Below, piece by piece: positions 56,204 through 64,000 of a stretch of 64,000 nt of DNA. The notes below the pieces were generated by a model, which was not told the DNA's origin, did not search any database, and saw nothing but the letters and a program-made list of their open reading frames with translations. Origin of the DNA: an uncultured Bacteroidales bacterium (lineage in GTDB: Bacteria; Bacteroidota; Bacteroidia; Bacteroidales; FEN-979); NCBI GenBank assembly GCA_903887775.1, contig CAISRB010000007.1, forward strand, positions 248,001-312,000, read 5' to 3'. Positions within the stretch are counted from its first letter, which is position 1. Each line of letters starts with the position of its first letter. Position numbers and translations under genes: made by a program.

Positions 56204-57307
56204 ATGAAACAACTACAAATAGGAAACCTCACCATTCAGATCCCGATAATCCAGGGAGGCATGGGCGTGGGTGTTTCGCTTTCGGGACTTGCTGTCGCAG
56301 TAGCGAATGAAGGCGGGGTAGGAGTGATCTCGAGCGCAGGGCTGGGCTTACTTTACCGTGATCTTTCGAGGGATTTTCTTGAAGCCAGTATTCTCGGACT
56401 TAAGGAGGAACTGCGGATTGCGAGGGAGAAAACGAAAGGCATTATCGGCGTGAATGTCATGGTTGCCATGACAAATTTTGCAGATATGGTCAGGACGTCG
56501 ATAAAGGAGAAAGCTGATATACTTTTCTGCGGGGCTGGACTGCCTCTCGACCTGCCGTCTTTCCTCACGAAAGGCAGCATGACAAAGCTTGTTCCTATTG
56601 TATCATCGGGCCGTGCTGCGAAACTGATCTGCTCTAAATGGATCAGCACCTATAAATATGTGCCTGACGCCTTCGTGGTGGAAGGTCCGAAAGCTGGCGG
56701 CCACCTGGGTTTCAAGCAGGAACAGATTGCTGATGAGGATTACAGGCTGTGTAAGCTCGTAAGCGATGTTCAGAAAGAGGTTAAGGAAGTTGAGAAAGAG
56801 CATAACTGCAAAATACCTGTGATCGCGGCAGGCGGAATTTATACCGGAGGCGATATTTTTGACATCATGGAATGTGGCGCCGATGGGGTACAGATGGCGA
56901 CCCGTTTTGTCACGACCAATGAATGCGACGCATCCGCAGCCTTTAAGCAGACATACATTGATGCAAAAGAAAACGATATTGAGATCATCAAAAGTCCGGT
57001 TGGCATGCCAGGCCGGGCTATCGTGAATTCGTTTATCGAGAAAGTAAGGGCCGGTAAGAAACACCCTTTCTCATGTCCGTTCAAATGCATCAAAACCTGC
57101 GAAATAAGCAGCAGTCCGTATTGTATAATCACCGCTCTGTTCAATGCGTTTAAAGGGAATTTTGAGAGCGGGTATGCCTTTGCCGGGACCAACGCCTTCA
57201 GGGCCACGAGGATTACAAGCGTAAAAGAGATTTTTACGGAACTGATTGAAGATTTCACAAAGAAAGCGGATGAGCTGCTGAAGAAGAAGAAAACAAACAA
57301 CGATTAA
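56204..57307 (+). CDS. Nitronate monooxygenase / FabK-like flavoprotein with C-terminal Cys cluster
   Basis: A 367-residue FMN-dependent TIM-barrel enzyme of the nitronate monooxygenase / enoyl-ACP reductase II superfamily. The start IGNLTIQIPIIQGGMGVGVS, GIIGVNVMVAM, DAFVVEGPKAGGHLG and the phosphate-binding IPVIAAGGIYTGGDIFDIMECGADGVQMATRF are conserved. It differs from simple NMOs in a C-terminal run with four cysteines, SCPFKCIKTCEISSSPYC (C-x3-C-x3-C-x7-C), which could bind an Fe-S cluster or zinc. Substrate is uncertain: nitronate detoxification, fatty-acid synthesis, or another flavin reaction. No fatty-acid genes are near. Confidence 0.85.
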   Translation: MKQLQIGNLTIQIPIIQGGMGVGVSLSGLAVAVANEGGVGVISSAGLGLLYRDLSRDFLEASILGLKEELRIAREKTKGIIGVNVMVAMTNFADMVRTSIKEKADILFCGAGLPLDLPSFLTKGSMTKLVPIVSSGRAAKLICSKWISTYKYVPDAFVVEGPKAGGHLGFKQEQIADEDYRLCKLVSDVQKEVKEVEKEHNCKIPVIAAGGIYTGGDIFDIMECGADGVQMATRFVTTNECDASAAFKQTYIDAKENDIEIIKSPVGMPGRAIVNSFIEKVRAGKKHPFSCPFKCIKTCEISSSPYCIITALFNAFKGNFESGYAFAGTNAFRATRITSVKEIFTELIEDFTKKADELLKKKKTNND

Positions 57308-57374
57308 TTATCAGGGTTCAGAGGATTTTGACTTTTTCCCGATCGCTTTAATATGGCAATGAACACATTTACAT

Positions 57375-58142
57375 ATGTTTAGACGACTGCTTATCTTACT
57401 GATACCATTTCTGATCGCCACTCCCTCATCTGCCCAGGTCAATTTAAAAGATACTACGATAGGAATGGCGATGTTTTATGCAACCTATTCCTTCCAGTTG
57501 CCGGGAGGTGACCTGTCAAGGCTTTATGGAGGGAATTCGAGTATCGGAGGCGGGTTTCAATATAAATTGCGCTCAAACTGGATCATAGGCGCCGAAGGAA
57601 ACTATTTATTCGGGGGGACTGTAAAGAATCCCGATTCCCTGATCAAAATGATCTCGACTTCCCAGGGCCTGATCATTGATGAGAACGGGTATATGGCGGG
57701 GCTTGTATACTATGAGAAGGGCTTCAGTATTTATGGGAAATTCGGGAAAATATTTCCTGTTTATCCCACGCTTGCACCAAACAGGAACTGCGGCATTACT
57801 GTAATGATGGGGGGCGGGTATATCCAGGATTGGATCAATATTCATAATCCCGACGGCACAACACCCCAGATCAACGGGGATTATGGTAAGGGCTACGACC
57901 GGCTCAACAGCGGCATCGCAGTGAATGCTTCCCTTGGATACCTGTTTATGAGCAATTCCCGCCTACTCAATTTTTATCTCGGGTTCGAGTTTGTACAATC
58001 CTGGACGAAAAGCCGCAGGCAGTTTGACTTCGACCGCATGGCTTACGACAATACAAGTTACTCCAGCCAGTTCTATGGCTTCAAGGTTTCCTGGTTCATA
58101 CCGATCTATGCACGCAAACCCAAGGATTTTTACTACTACTAA
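57375..58142 (+). CDS. Outer-membrane beta-barrel protein
   Basis: A 255-residue predicted outer-membrane barrel. The signal peptide MFRRLLILLIPFLIATPSSA is followed by Gln. Alternating strands and Gly-rich turns include SSIGGGFQYKLRSNWIIGAEGNYLFGG, FSIYGKFGKIFP and GITVMMGGGYIQD, and the protein ends VSWFIPIYARKPKDFYYY, with an unusually Tyr-rich tail. The family is not recognised beyond porin-like barrel. It starts 67 bases after the monooxygenase gene and 5' of kdtA on the same strand, but spacing suggests separate transcription of kdtA. Confidence 0.8.
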   Translation: MFRRLLILLIPFLIATPSSAQVNLKDTTIGMAMFYATYSFQLPGGDLSRLYGGNSSIGGGFQYKLRSNWIIGAEGNYLFGGTVKNPDSLIKMISTSQGLIIDENGYMAGLVYYEKGFSIYGKFGKIFPVYPTLAPNRNCGITVMMGGGYIQDWINIHNPDGTTPQINGDYGKGYDRLNSGIAVNASLGYLFMSNSRLLNFYLGFEFVQSWTKSRRQFDFDRMAYDNTSYSSQFYGFKVSWFIPIYARKPKDFYYY

Positions 58143-58232
58143 AATATCAGGTTCCCTCACGAATTCAGGTCCGACCCGGCAGCCTTTGATGGCTTATTTC
58201 GAATGTTATGTAAATTATATGATAAAATGTTG

Positions 58233-58240
58233 TACATTTG
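58233..58240 (+). promoter_or_regulatory. Candidate -7 box TACATTTG of kdtA
   Basis: TACATTTG lies 30 bases before the ATG at 58271. It overlaps a TTG that would otherwise look like an upstream start, arguing against that start. Confidence 0.5.
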
Positions 58241-58270
58241 ATCGGCAATGTTCAATTTTATCCGGGTTGC

Positions 58271-59518
58271 ATGCATTTCCTTTACACATTCTCTCTTAGG
58301 CTGTATTATTTGGCACTGTGGATTGCATCCGGGTTTAATGCCAGGGCGCAGGCCTGGACAGAAGGGAGAAAAGGATGGAAAAAAGATCTTGTTGCAAAAG
58401 TACGGGAGTTAGGAACAAGTGAAGTTATATGGTTCCATTGTGCGTCTCTGGGTGAGTTTGAACAGGGAAGGCCATTGATCGAAGAACTCCTCGAACGTTA
58501 CCCCCGCTATAAGATCATCGTGAGTTTCTTCAGCCCTTCGGGCTATGCCATCCGCAGAAATTACAAGCATGCCGATGCTGTTGTTTATCTTCCCCTTGAT
58601 ACACCCGGGAATGCCAGGTTCTGGGTTGAGACGGTCAATCCACGGATGGCGTTCTTTATCAAATATGAATACTGGTTTAATTTCCTCATTGAATTGAAGA
58701 AACACAGGATCCCGGTGGTTTTTGCATCGGCGGTGTTCAGGGACGAGCAGTTGTTTTACCAGTGGTACGGCAGCTGGTTCAGGTCGCAGCTTGAGAATAT
58801 TCACTGGTTTTTTGTTCAGAATGAAACCTCTGGTAAGCTTATACAGTCGCTGGGTTTTGAGAATGTAACGATCTCGGGGGATACCCGCTTCGACCGGGTC
58901 TCGTCAACTGCAGAACAAGCCGGGGATTTTCCTCTGGTGAAGATGTTTTGCGGCGACTGCCGGATCGTCATGGGTGGAAGTACCTGGCCCGAGGATGAGG
59001 CTATGCTGATCCCATTCATCCACAGTGATCCGGATAATGTAAAGTTTATTCTTGCCACGCATGATGTGAGCGCTTCAAGAATACGTTCGCTTGAAAATTC
59101 ACTTAGAATGCCTTTCCTGAAATATTCAGAGCTGAATGAAGAAAATGCCGCGTCGGCAAAGATCCTCATCATAGATACGATCGGAATACTTTCCCAGCTA
59201 TATCAATATGCTCAACTGGCATTCATTGGCGGCGCTTTTAGCTCCGGGTTGCATAATATCCTCGAGGCAGTGGTTTTCGGGGTGCCGGTATGCTTCGGCC
59301 CTAACCATGATAAGTTCTGGGAGGCAGAAGCCCTTATTAAAAAGGGAGGAGCATTTGAAATCATGAAATCGGAGGAATTCACGGAGATTGCACTGCGCCT
59401 GTTCTCCCGATCAGATGAATATGAGAAAACTGCCAATATCTGTTTTGATTTCATTGACGAAAACCGTGGAGCTACTTTTTTAATTATGGAAAGCTCAGAT
59501 GATCTTTTACGTTCATAA
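58271..59518 (+). CDS. kdtA: 3-deoxy-D-manno-octulosonic acid (Kdo) transferase
   Basis: Inner-membrane-associated GT30 glycosyltransferase (415 aa) attaching Kdo to lipid A. The N-terminal membrane anchor MHFLYTFSLRLYYLALWIASGF leads into the first Rossmann domain (VIWFHCASLGEFEQGRPLIEEL with the conserved Gly-Glu; VSFFSPSGYAIRRN; FIKYEYWFNFL). The second domain has MGGSTWPEDEAML, the IIDTIGILSQLYQYAQLAFIGGAFSSGLHNILEAVVFGVPVCFGP signature and KFWEAEALI. ATG 58271 is chosen since an upstream in-frame TTG lies in the promoter. It shows that the organism makes lipopolysaccharide with Kdo. Confidence 0.94.
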   Translation: MHFLYTFSLRLYYLALWIASGFNARAQAWTEGRKGWKKDLVAKVRELGTSEVIWFHCASLGEFEQGRPLIEELLERYPRYKIIVSFFSPSGYAIRRNYKHADAVVYLPLDTPGNARFWVETVNPRMAFFIKYEYWFNFLIELKKHRIPVVFASAVFRDEQLFYQWYGSWFRSQLENIHWFFVQNETSGKLIQSLGFENVTISGDTRFDRVSSTAEQAGDFPLVKMFCGDCRIVMGGSTWPEDEAMLIPFIHSDPDNVKFILATHDVSASRIRSLENSLRMPFLKYSELNEENAASAKILIIDTIGILSQLYQYAQLAFIGGAFSSGLHNILEAVVFGVPVCFGPNHDKFWEAEALIKKGGAFEIMKSEEFTEIALRLFSRSDEYEKTANICFDFIDENRGATFLIMESSDDLLRS

Positions 59519-59542
59519 TTTTGGGATTACAGCAGAATTCCT

Positions 59543-59550
59543 TATTTTTG
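59543..59550 (+). promoter_or_regulatory. Candidate -7 box TATTTTTG
   Basis: TATTTTTG, 33 bases before the ATG at 59584 of the lipoprotein gene. Confidence 0.5.
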
Positions 59551-59583
59551 AAGTAAGAAATTAAAATAATAAAATCATAAACC

Positions 59584-60240
59584 ATGAAAAAGAACTTACT
59601 CAGTAGCGCCATTATCGGTATTACGTTTATGCTGATCATCGCCGGATGTTCACCTATTACTCTCACCAGCTGGGTCAACCCGAAAGAACACCAACAGGTT
59701 TCGAAAATTGCCGTATGGGGGATGTTTGACAAACTGGAATACCAGAAGCCGTTTGAACAGGCTGTCGCCAGCTATCTGAATAGCAAAGGTATTAAGTCGA
59801 TGGAAGCGCTTTCATTCATCGCACCCGGAAAGAAGTACCCCCTGTCGGATCTGGAAGCCAAGTTTGACAGTGCCGGAGCAGATGGCATTCTTATCGTGAA
59901 TTACAAGAGTACCGATAAGGAGCAGAATTACGTTCCACCCACCACTATGGCATATCCTGATTTTTACTACAATTATTATAATTATTATGCATGGGGATAT
60001 CCGTATTATGCCCCCGGTGCATCGGTAGTAACAACAGGCGGTTACTGGGTTACGACTTCAGTGATCAACATTACGGCTAACCTTTATGCCAATTCGGACA
60101 ATGCATTAATCTGGACTGCGGATATCTCTATCCAGGATCCTTCTTACATCGACGAGGCTTCATACCAGATTGCAGGCACGATGTATGCTGACTGGGTGAA
60201 GAATGGTTTGCTGAAGTTCCCGGAGAAAGCAAAGAAATAG
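59584..60240 (+). CDS. DUF4136-like lipoprotein
   Basis: A 218-residue lipoprotein. The signal peptide MKKNLLSSAIIGITFMLIIAGC carries a clear lipobox. The mature part starts SPITLTSWVNPKEHQQVSKIAVWGMF, reminiscent of DUF4136 proteins, and has an alpha-beta domain (KIAVWGM; FEQAVASYLNSKGIKSMEALSFI; GADGILIVNYKST). An aromatic low-complexity segment (YPDFYYNYYNYYAWGYPYY) interrupts the domain, followed by LIWTADISIQDPSYIDEASYQIA. Function unknown; likely outer-membrane inner leaflet or periplasm. It converges on mqnC with a 16-base gap. Confidence 0.78.
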   Translation: MKKNLLSSAIIGITFMLIIAGCSPITLTSWVNPKEHQQVSKIAVWGMFDKLEYQKPFEQAVASYLNSKGIKSMEALSFIAPGKKYPLSDLEAKFDSAGADGILIVNYKSTDKEQNYVPPTTMAYPDFYYNYYNYYAWGYPYYAPGASVVTTGGYWVTTSVINITANLYANSDNALIWTADISIQDPSYIDEASYQIAGTMYADWVKNGLLKFPEKAKK

Positions 60241-60256
60241 TTTAAAGCAAGCGAAT

Positions 60257-61336
60257 TTAAAGCCACGTGAAATCCTGGTTCCTTAGCTGCGGGATAAACC
60301 CTGCTTCGCTGATCGCCTGCATGATTGCTTCGGCATCCATCATATTATGCGCACCCGCAGAAGAAACTACATTTTCTTCGATCATGATACTTCCAAAGTC
60401 ATTGGCCCCGGCATGAAGGCAAAGCTGCCCGGTTTCTTTACCAACGGTGAGCCAGGAAGCCTGTATATTCGGGATGTTCGGGAGCATGATCCGGCTGATT
60501 GCGATCATGCGGATATATTCTTCAGATGTGACGTTACCATGGATCTTCAGCTTTTTTTCAAGCACAGTACCTTCACCCTGGAACGTCCAGGGGATAAATG
60601 AAAGAAATCCCTTATGGCCTGCAGGTTTTAAGGATTGGAGGTTACGAATGACGGTCATATGTTCAAGCCTTTCCTCAAGAGTCTCGATATGCCCGAACAT
60701 CATCGTAGCAGATGTCGTGAGATCCAGGATATGCGCCTGTCTCATGACTTCCAGCCACTCCATGGCAGTGCATTTTGCAGGGGATATTTCACGGCGCACC
60801 CTGTCGACGAGAATCTCGGCTCCGGCTCCCGGCAGGCTGTCCATCCCCGATGCCACAAGATTTTCAAGCACTTCGCGGTAAGAAAGTTTCTCCATCTTCG
60901 ACAGGTGGACGATCTCCGGAGGACCCAGGGCATGAAGCCTGAGGTTTGGGTACCTCTGTTTTAATGCTGAAAATAAATTGGTATAGAAATCCAGCCCGAG
61001 GTGAGGATGCATGCCACCCTGCAGCAGCAGCTGGTTCCCGCCCAGCTTGTGCATCTCATCGATCTTCTGAACATATTCATCCATGCTGGTGATATAGCAG
61101 GCTTCGTTGTTCACGGGCTTGTAAAAATTGCAGAATTTGCATCCCGAAATGCAGGCATTGGTGATATTCACATTGCGGTCGATGATCCAGCTGACCTTGC
61201 CGTGCGGATGTTGTTTTTTCCTGAGCTCATTGGCAATCCACATCAGATCGGCCAGCGGAAGTTCGCGGAAAAGGGCCGCTCCTTCAGCAATGCTGAGGAA
61301 TTCGGGGAGGAGGGCTTTGTTTATGAGTGACTTCAT
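60257..61336 (-). CDS. mqnC: Cyclic dehypoxanthinyl futalosine synthase (radical SAM)
   Basis: A 359-residue radical SAM enzyme of the futalosine menaquinone pathway, cyclising dehypoxanthine futalosine. The cluster motif is C-x3-C-x2-C in TNACISGCKFCNFYK. Further conserved blocks are QLLLQGGMHPHLGLDFY, HALGPPEIVHLSKMEKL, GMDSLPGAGAEILVDRVRREISP, TSATMMFGHIETLEERLEHM and FLSFIPWTFQGEGT. These favour MqnC over its paralogue MqnE. The partners mqnA, mqnB and mqnE are not in the window. Menaquinone from this route would supply the multiheme cytochrome at 34.5-36 kb. Divergent from pepA with a heptamer array between. Confidence 0.93.
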   Translation of the reverse strand: MKSLINKALLPEFLSIAEGAALFRELPLADLMWIANELRKKQHPHGKVSWIIDRNVNITNACISGCKFCNFYKPVNNEACYITSMDEYVQKIDEMHKLGGNQLLLQGGMHPHLGLDFYTNLFSALKQRYPNLRLHALGPPEIVHLSKMEKLSYREVLENLVASGMDSLPGAGAEILVDRVRREISPAKCTAMEWLEVMRQAHILDLTTSATMMFGHIETLEERLEHMTVIRNLQSLKPAGHKGFLSFIPWTFQGEGTVLEKKLKIHGNVTSEEYIRMIAISRIMLPNIPNIQASWLTVGKETGQLCLHAGANDFGSIMIEENVVSSAGAHNMMDAEAIMQAISEAGFIPQLRNQDFTWL

Positions 61337-61353
61337 TGTTTAAGCATATTGAA

Positions 61354-61385
61354 CATCCTGCATCTTGCATCCATCCTGCATCCTG
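61354..61385. repeat. Short heptamer array, CATCCTG type
   Basis: CATCCTG, CATCTTG, a 4-base partial CATC, then CATCCTG twice. It lies between the divergent mqnC start (61336) and the pepA promoter (61394). Confidence 0.65.
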
Positions 61386-61393
61386 AATTTTCC

Positions 61394-61401
61394 TACCTTT
61401 G
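61394..61401 (+). promoter_or_regulatory. Candidate -7 box TACCTTTG of the aminopeptidase gene
   Basis: TACCTTTG ends 34 bases before the ATG at 61436. Confidence 0.55.
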
Positions 61402-61435
61402 CCTGTCAGAAAATCACGTCAAAGTTAGTAAAACC

Positions 61436-62944
61436 ATGCTTCCGAAAATTACACTCACCGACCGCTCACAGGAAATCGAACATCTGGTACTTGTAGTGAG
61501 CTCCCTGAAAGCCTTGCCCGACGGGGTATTCACCGCATCCGAACTCAGGTTCATCCGCCAACAGCATAAAGAACTTAAAAAAGACATCATCCCTTATAAC
61601 CGACTCGAAAACTGGATCTATATTTATTTGATCAAGGATGAGAAGAACGATCATAAACGCTTTGAGGAATGCCGAAAAGCGGGGCAGAAAGTGGGTGGGA
61701 TGCTGAATTCGCAGAAGGCCGGGAAAGTAGTGATCTTTGATCACGAAAATCATCCTCAGGAAACTCTGGCTTTTGCTGAAGGCATGGCACTTGGCAACTA
61801 CCAGTTCCTGAAGTACAAGACTGACAAGGAGAAGAAGAATACGCTGAGGAAGATTGAGATATATTCTGGTTCTTTGCAGGAGCAAGGAAGCGAGAAGCAA
61901 GAAGCAAAAAGCGAAATTTCACGATCTCGCCACCTCGCTGCTTCGCTACCTGTTGAGCAAATTAACATCGTAAACGACGCCGTGTCCAAGTGTCGCGACC
62001 TGATCAACGAACCGGCTTCATACCTTACTGCTACAGTATTTTCGAAAGAGATTGAGAAACTCGGAAACGATTGCGGAGCCAAGGTCGAGGTGATGAATAA
62101 AAAGAAACTTGAAGCCCTGCAGATGGGCGGGATACTTGGAGTGAACAAGGGCAGTCATGAGCCGCCTACCTTTACTGTGATGGAATGGAAACCGGCTGAT
62201 GCCGTGAACAGGAAACCGATAATTTTTGTTGGGAAGGGTATTGTGTTTGACAGTGGCGGGATGAACCTGAAACCGGGTGAATCGATGATGAATATGAAGG
62301 ACGATATGAGTGGGGCTGCTGCTGCTGCTCTTGCAATATATGCCATAGCAAAGGCAAAGCTTCCGATACACGTACTGGGCCTTATGCCCGCTACGGATAA
62401 CCGTCCGGGAACGAAAGCCATCGTGCCGGGAGATATTTTAAAAATGCATAACGGCATGACGGTTGAAGTACTGAATACTGATGCCGAAGGCAGATTGCTG
62501 CTGGCTGATGCTCTTTCATATGCACGCAGGTATAAACCTGAACTGGTGATCGATATGGCTACCCTGACAGGTGCTGCTGTTCGTGCCATCGGGAAATTTG
62601 CCTGTGCGGGAATGGAGGTCAAAGCATCGGAAGAATTGCTGGAGCTGATTGAAAGTGGATTCAGGACCAACGAACGGATCGTGGAACTGCCTTTATGGGA
62701 AGAGTACGGCGAACTGATCAAATCTGAACTTGCCGATATTAAAAATATCGGACCAGGAGATGCAGGTACAATCACTGCCGGGAAATTCCTTGAGAAATTT
62801 ACTGATTATCCTTACATACATCTTGATATCGCGGGCCCGGCATTCCTTGATAAAGCAGATTCCTACCGCGGAATAGGCGGAACCGGATTCGGGGTCAGGC
62901 TGTTGTTTGATTATATGTTAAAGAGAATTTCAAATAATAAATAG
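61436..62944 (+). CDS. pepA: M17 leucyl aminopeptidase
   Basis: Cytoplasmic dizinc/dimanganese aminopeptidase of family M17 (502 aa). The N-terminal macro-like domain (about 1-150) is followed by the catalytic domain: FVGKGIVFDSGGMNLKP (Lys and Asp ligands), MKDDMSGAAAA, NTDAEGRLLLADALSYA (Asp, Glu and Arg) and ATLTGAAVRAIG. A stretch at about residues 150-170 (GSEKQEAKSEIS, then RHLAASLP) is encoded by a degenerate heptamer element lying in the linker between the two domains. The ATG at 61436 (MLPKITLTDRS) is preferred; the longer frame to 61349 crosses the promoter and repeat. It would finish the breakdown of imported peptides. Confidence 0.93.
   Translation: MLPKITLTDRSQEIEHLVLVVSSLKALPDGVFTASELRFIRQQHKELKKDIIPYNRLENWIYIYLIKDEKNDHKRFEECRKAGQKVGGMLNSQKAGKVVIFDHENHPQETLAFAEGMALGNYQFLKYKTDKEKKNTLRKIEIYSGSLQEQGSEKQEAKSEISRSRHLAASLPVEQINIVNDAVSKCRDLINEPASYLTATVFSKEIEKLGNDCGAKVEVMNKKKLEALQMGGILGVNKGSHEPPTFTVMEWKPADAVNRKPIIFVGKGIVFDSGGMNLKPGESMMNMKDDMSGAAAAALAIYAIAKAKLPIHVLGLMPATDNRPGTKAIVPGDILKMHNGMTVEVLNTDAEGRLLLADALSYARRYKPELVIDMATLTGAAVRAIGKFACAGMEVKASEELLELIESGFRTNERIVELPLWEEYGELIKSELADIKNIGPGDAGTITAGKFLEKFTDYPYIHLDIAGPAFLDKADSYRGIGGTGFGVRLLFDYMLKRISNNK
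61890..61938. repeat. Degenerate heptamer element inside pepA
   Basis: Left arm GCGAGAA, GCAAGAA, GCAAAAA, GCGAAAT (61890-61917). The opposite arm has TCTCGCC and ACCTCGC (61925-61938), continuing TGCTTCGCT. It is more diverged than the polA and lnt copies and is read in frame. Confidence 0.7.
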
Positions 62945-63025
62945 GGAAAAGCGAAAAGTGAAAAGCGAAATCAGTATTCAAAAGATCTGATAATCAAATT
63001 TCGCTATTTCGCCATTTCGCTTTTC
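62944..63025. repeat. Heptamer inverted-arm array, GCGAAAA type
   Basis: Left arm GGGAAAA, GCGAAAA, GTGAAAA, GCGAAAT (62944-62971). After 26 bases the right arm has ATTTCGC followed by two 8-base variants, TATTTCGC and CATTTCGC, then TTTTCAT. The pepA stop ends on its first base. The 8-base units show that the 7-bp register can slip. Confidence 0.85.
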
Positions 63026-63038
63026 ATAATTCAAAAAG

Positions 63039-64000
63039 ATGGAACCAACTCAGGAAAAAGAAAAACGGATAAGGGTCGGGATCACTCATGGCGACATGAA
63101 CGGGATCAGCTATGAGATCATTATAAAAACTTTGCAGGACCAGCGGCTGCTTGAAAACTATACTATTATCGTGTACGGATCCTCTAAAATAGCAAGCTAT
63201 TACCGCAAAACCCTGAATATTGCCGATTTTAATTTCAATGTGATCCACAAGGCTGAGCAAGCGCATCCCCACAGGCCGAATATCCTAAACATTCACGACG
63301 AGGAAGTAAAGATCGATATCGGCCAATCAACAGCTATCGCAGGCGAGCTTGCCCTGCTCTCACTTGAGGCTGCTTGCGCAGACCTGGCCAGGCATGAAAT
63401 CGATGTAGTCGTCACAGCACCGATAAACAAGAAAAATATCCAGTCGGATGCTTTCAGGTACCCCGGGCATTCGGAATATTTCGCACATAAATTTGACAGC
63501 CCCGATCATCTTATGCTGATGGTGAGCCGGGAGATACGCATTGGGATGGTTACGGGACATGTTGCCCTGAACCGTGTGAGAGAAGTGCTCACCGAGGATC
63601 TCATCATACGAAAGATAAATATCATGAACCATTCGCTGATCAGGGACCTGGGGATTGTGAAACCCAGGATAGCCGTCCTTGCCCTGAATCCGCATGCCGG
63701 TGATGATGGACTCATTGGGGATGAAGATTCAACGTTTATCCGCTCTGCGATTTCAACATGTTATAACCAGAATATTTTGGTCTTCGGACCCTATCCTGCC
63801 GATGGATTTTTCGGCGCAGCCCAGTTCACTCATTTCGATGGGATACTGGCCATGTATCATGACCAGGGAATGATACCATTTAAATTACTTTCGTTTGATG
63901 AGGGAGTGAATTTCACGGCCGGGTTGCCGGTCATAAGGACATCTCCCGGACATGGAACTGCTTATGAAATTGCCGGGAAGAATGTGGCTTCGACCGAGGG
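63039..64000 (+). CDS. pdxA: 4-hydroxythreonine-4-phosphate dehydrogenase, 3' end cut
   Basis: NAD-dependent enzyme of pyridoxal-phosphate synthesis, about 320 codons visible before the window ends; the family is usually 330-365 residues, so only the tail is missing. VGITHGDMNGISYEII opens the protein. VVTAPINKKNIQ, PGHSEYFAHKF (metal His), VTGHVALNRV, LALNPHAGDDGLIGDED (substrate and metal site) and AMYHDQGMIPFKLL (second metal His) are all present. VIRTSPGHGTAYEIAGK lies near the cut. The start is the ATG at 63039. It lies downstream of pepA with a heptamer array between, so any co-transcription passes through that array. Confidence 0.94.
   Translation, partial: MEPTQEKEKRIRVGITHGDMNGISYEIIIKTLQDQRLLENYTIIVYGSSKIASYYRKTLNIADFNFNVIHKAEQAHPHRPNILNIHDEEVKIDIGQSTAIAGELALLSLEAACADLARHEIDVVVTAPINKKNIQSDAFRYPGHSEYFAHKFDSPDHLMLMVSREIRIGMVTGHVALNRVREVLTEDLIIRKINIMNHSLIRDLGIVKPRIAVLALNPHAGDDGLIGDEDSTFIRSAISTCYNQNILVFGPYPADGFFGAAQFTHFDGILAMYHDQGMIPFKLLSFDEGVNFTAGLPVIRTSPGHGTAYEIAGKNVASTE

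Noticed and set aside
1-64000. tRNA, rRNA, prophage and insertion-sequence genes
   Set aside because: No cloverleaf-like T-loop sequences outside coding regions and no transposase, integrase or phage proteins were recognised by eye; a tRNA scan would settle the first point.

Overview
The window comes from the chromosome of a Bacteroidota (Bacteroidetes) bacterium, probably Bacteroidales or a near relative. Four things point there: secreted proteins with type IX secretion (T9SS) C-terminal sorting domains, the gliding/secretion lipoprotein GldD, many upstream boxes of the Bacteroidetes primary-sigma form TAnnTTTG with few Shine-Dalgarno sequences, and an UpxY-type antiterminator. MqnC indicates menaquinone made by the futalosine route, and a multiheme cytochrome suggests anaerobic respiration. 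No tRNA, rRNA, CRISPR, transposase or prophage gene was seen. The assignment below family level is not resolved.

Layout. 1-7.9 kb: the 5' part of a secreted repeat protein, a CorC/HlyC membrane protein, two tandem C25 (gingipain-like) proteases and a ROK kinase. 8-23.5 kb: housekeeping genes (polA, PIN-PhoH ATPase, glutaminyl cyclase-like lipoprotein, lnt, a PAS/GAF histidine kinase, trpS, RNase G, a 29-residue ribosomal-type protein, HU, mutY, a glycosyltransferase). 23.5-30.6 kb: a giant propeller sensor with a receiver domain but no kinase ATPase domain, an MgtE-N/CBS protein paired with an Nramp-like transporter, gldD and ssb. 31-45 kb: T9SS cargo (M14 carboxypeptidase, YCF48-type propeller, PKD protein), DAHP synthase-chorismate mutase, a seven-heme cytochrome, asnS, and an ECF sigma factor with a membrane anti-sigma/beta-barrel fusion. 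45-49 kb: surface polysaccharide genes (upxY, gmd, fcl), a winged-helix regulator and an exosortase-like protein. 49-64 kb: recJ, pfkA, a C69 dipeptidase, two outer-membrane barrels, a nitronate monooxygenase-like enzyme, kdtA, mqnC, a leucyl aminopeptidase and pdxA (cut by the window end).

The most unusual signal is a set of short arrays whose unit is always 7 bp although the unit sequence differs between loci: GCGAAAA/TTTCGCT, GTGACTN, GCCATGA, ACATTGT, CATCCGG, CCGGAAT, CATCCTG and GGGATTA types. Most are built as inverted arms around a short loop. They fill at least a dozen intergenic gaps, sometimes supply the stop codons of the flanking genes, and occur in frame inside polA, lnt and the leucyl aminopeptidase gene. 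One array joins two unit types in unbroken 7-bp phase. I see no gene here that would mobilise them. Other leads are a GGCAACTTTT element shared by the ECF sigma gene, the PKD gene and the protease operon, a structured leader before the metal-transport pair, and a 174-bp imperfect palindrome after phoH.

All calls come from reading the sequence and family knowledge. No database search was run.
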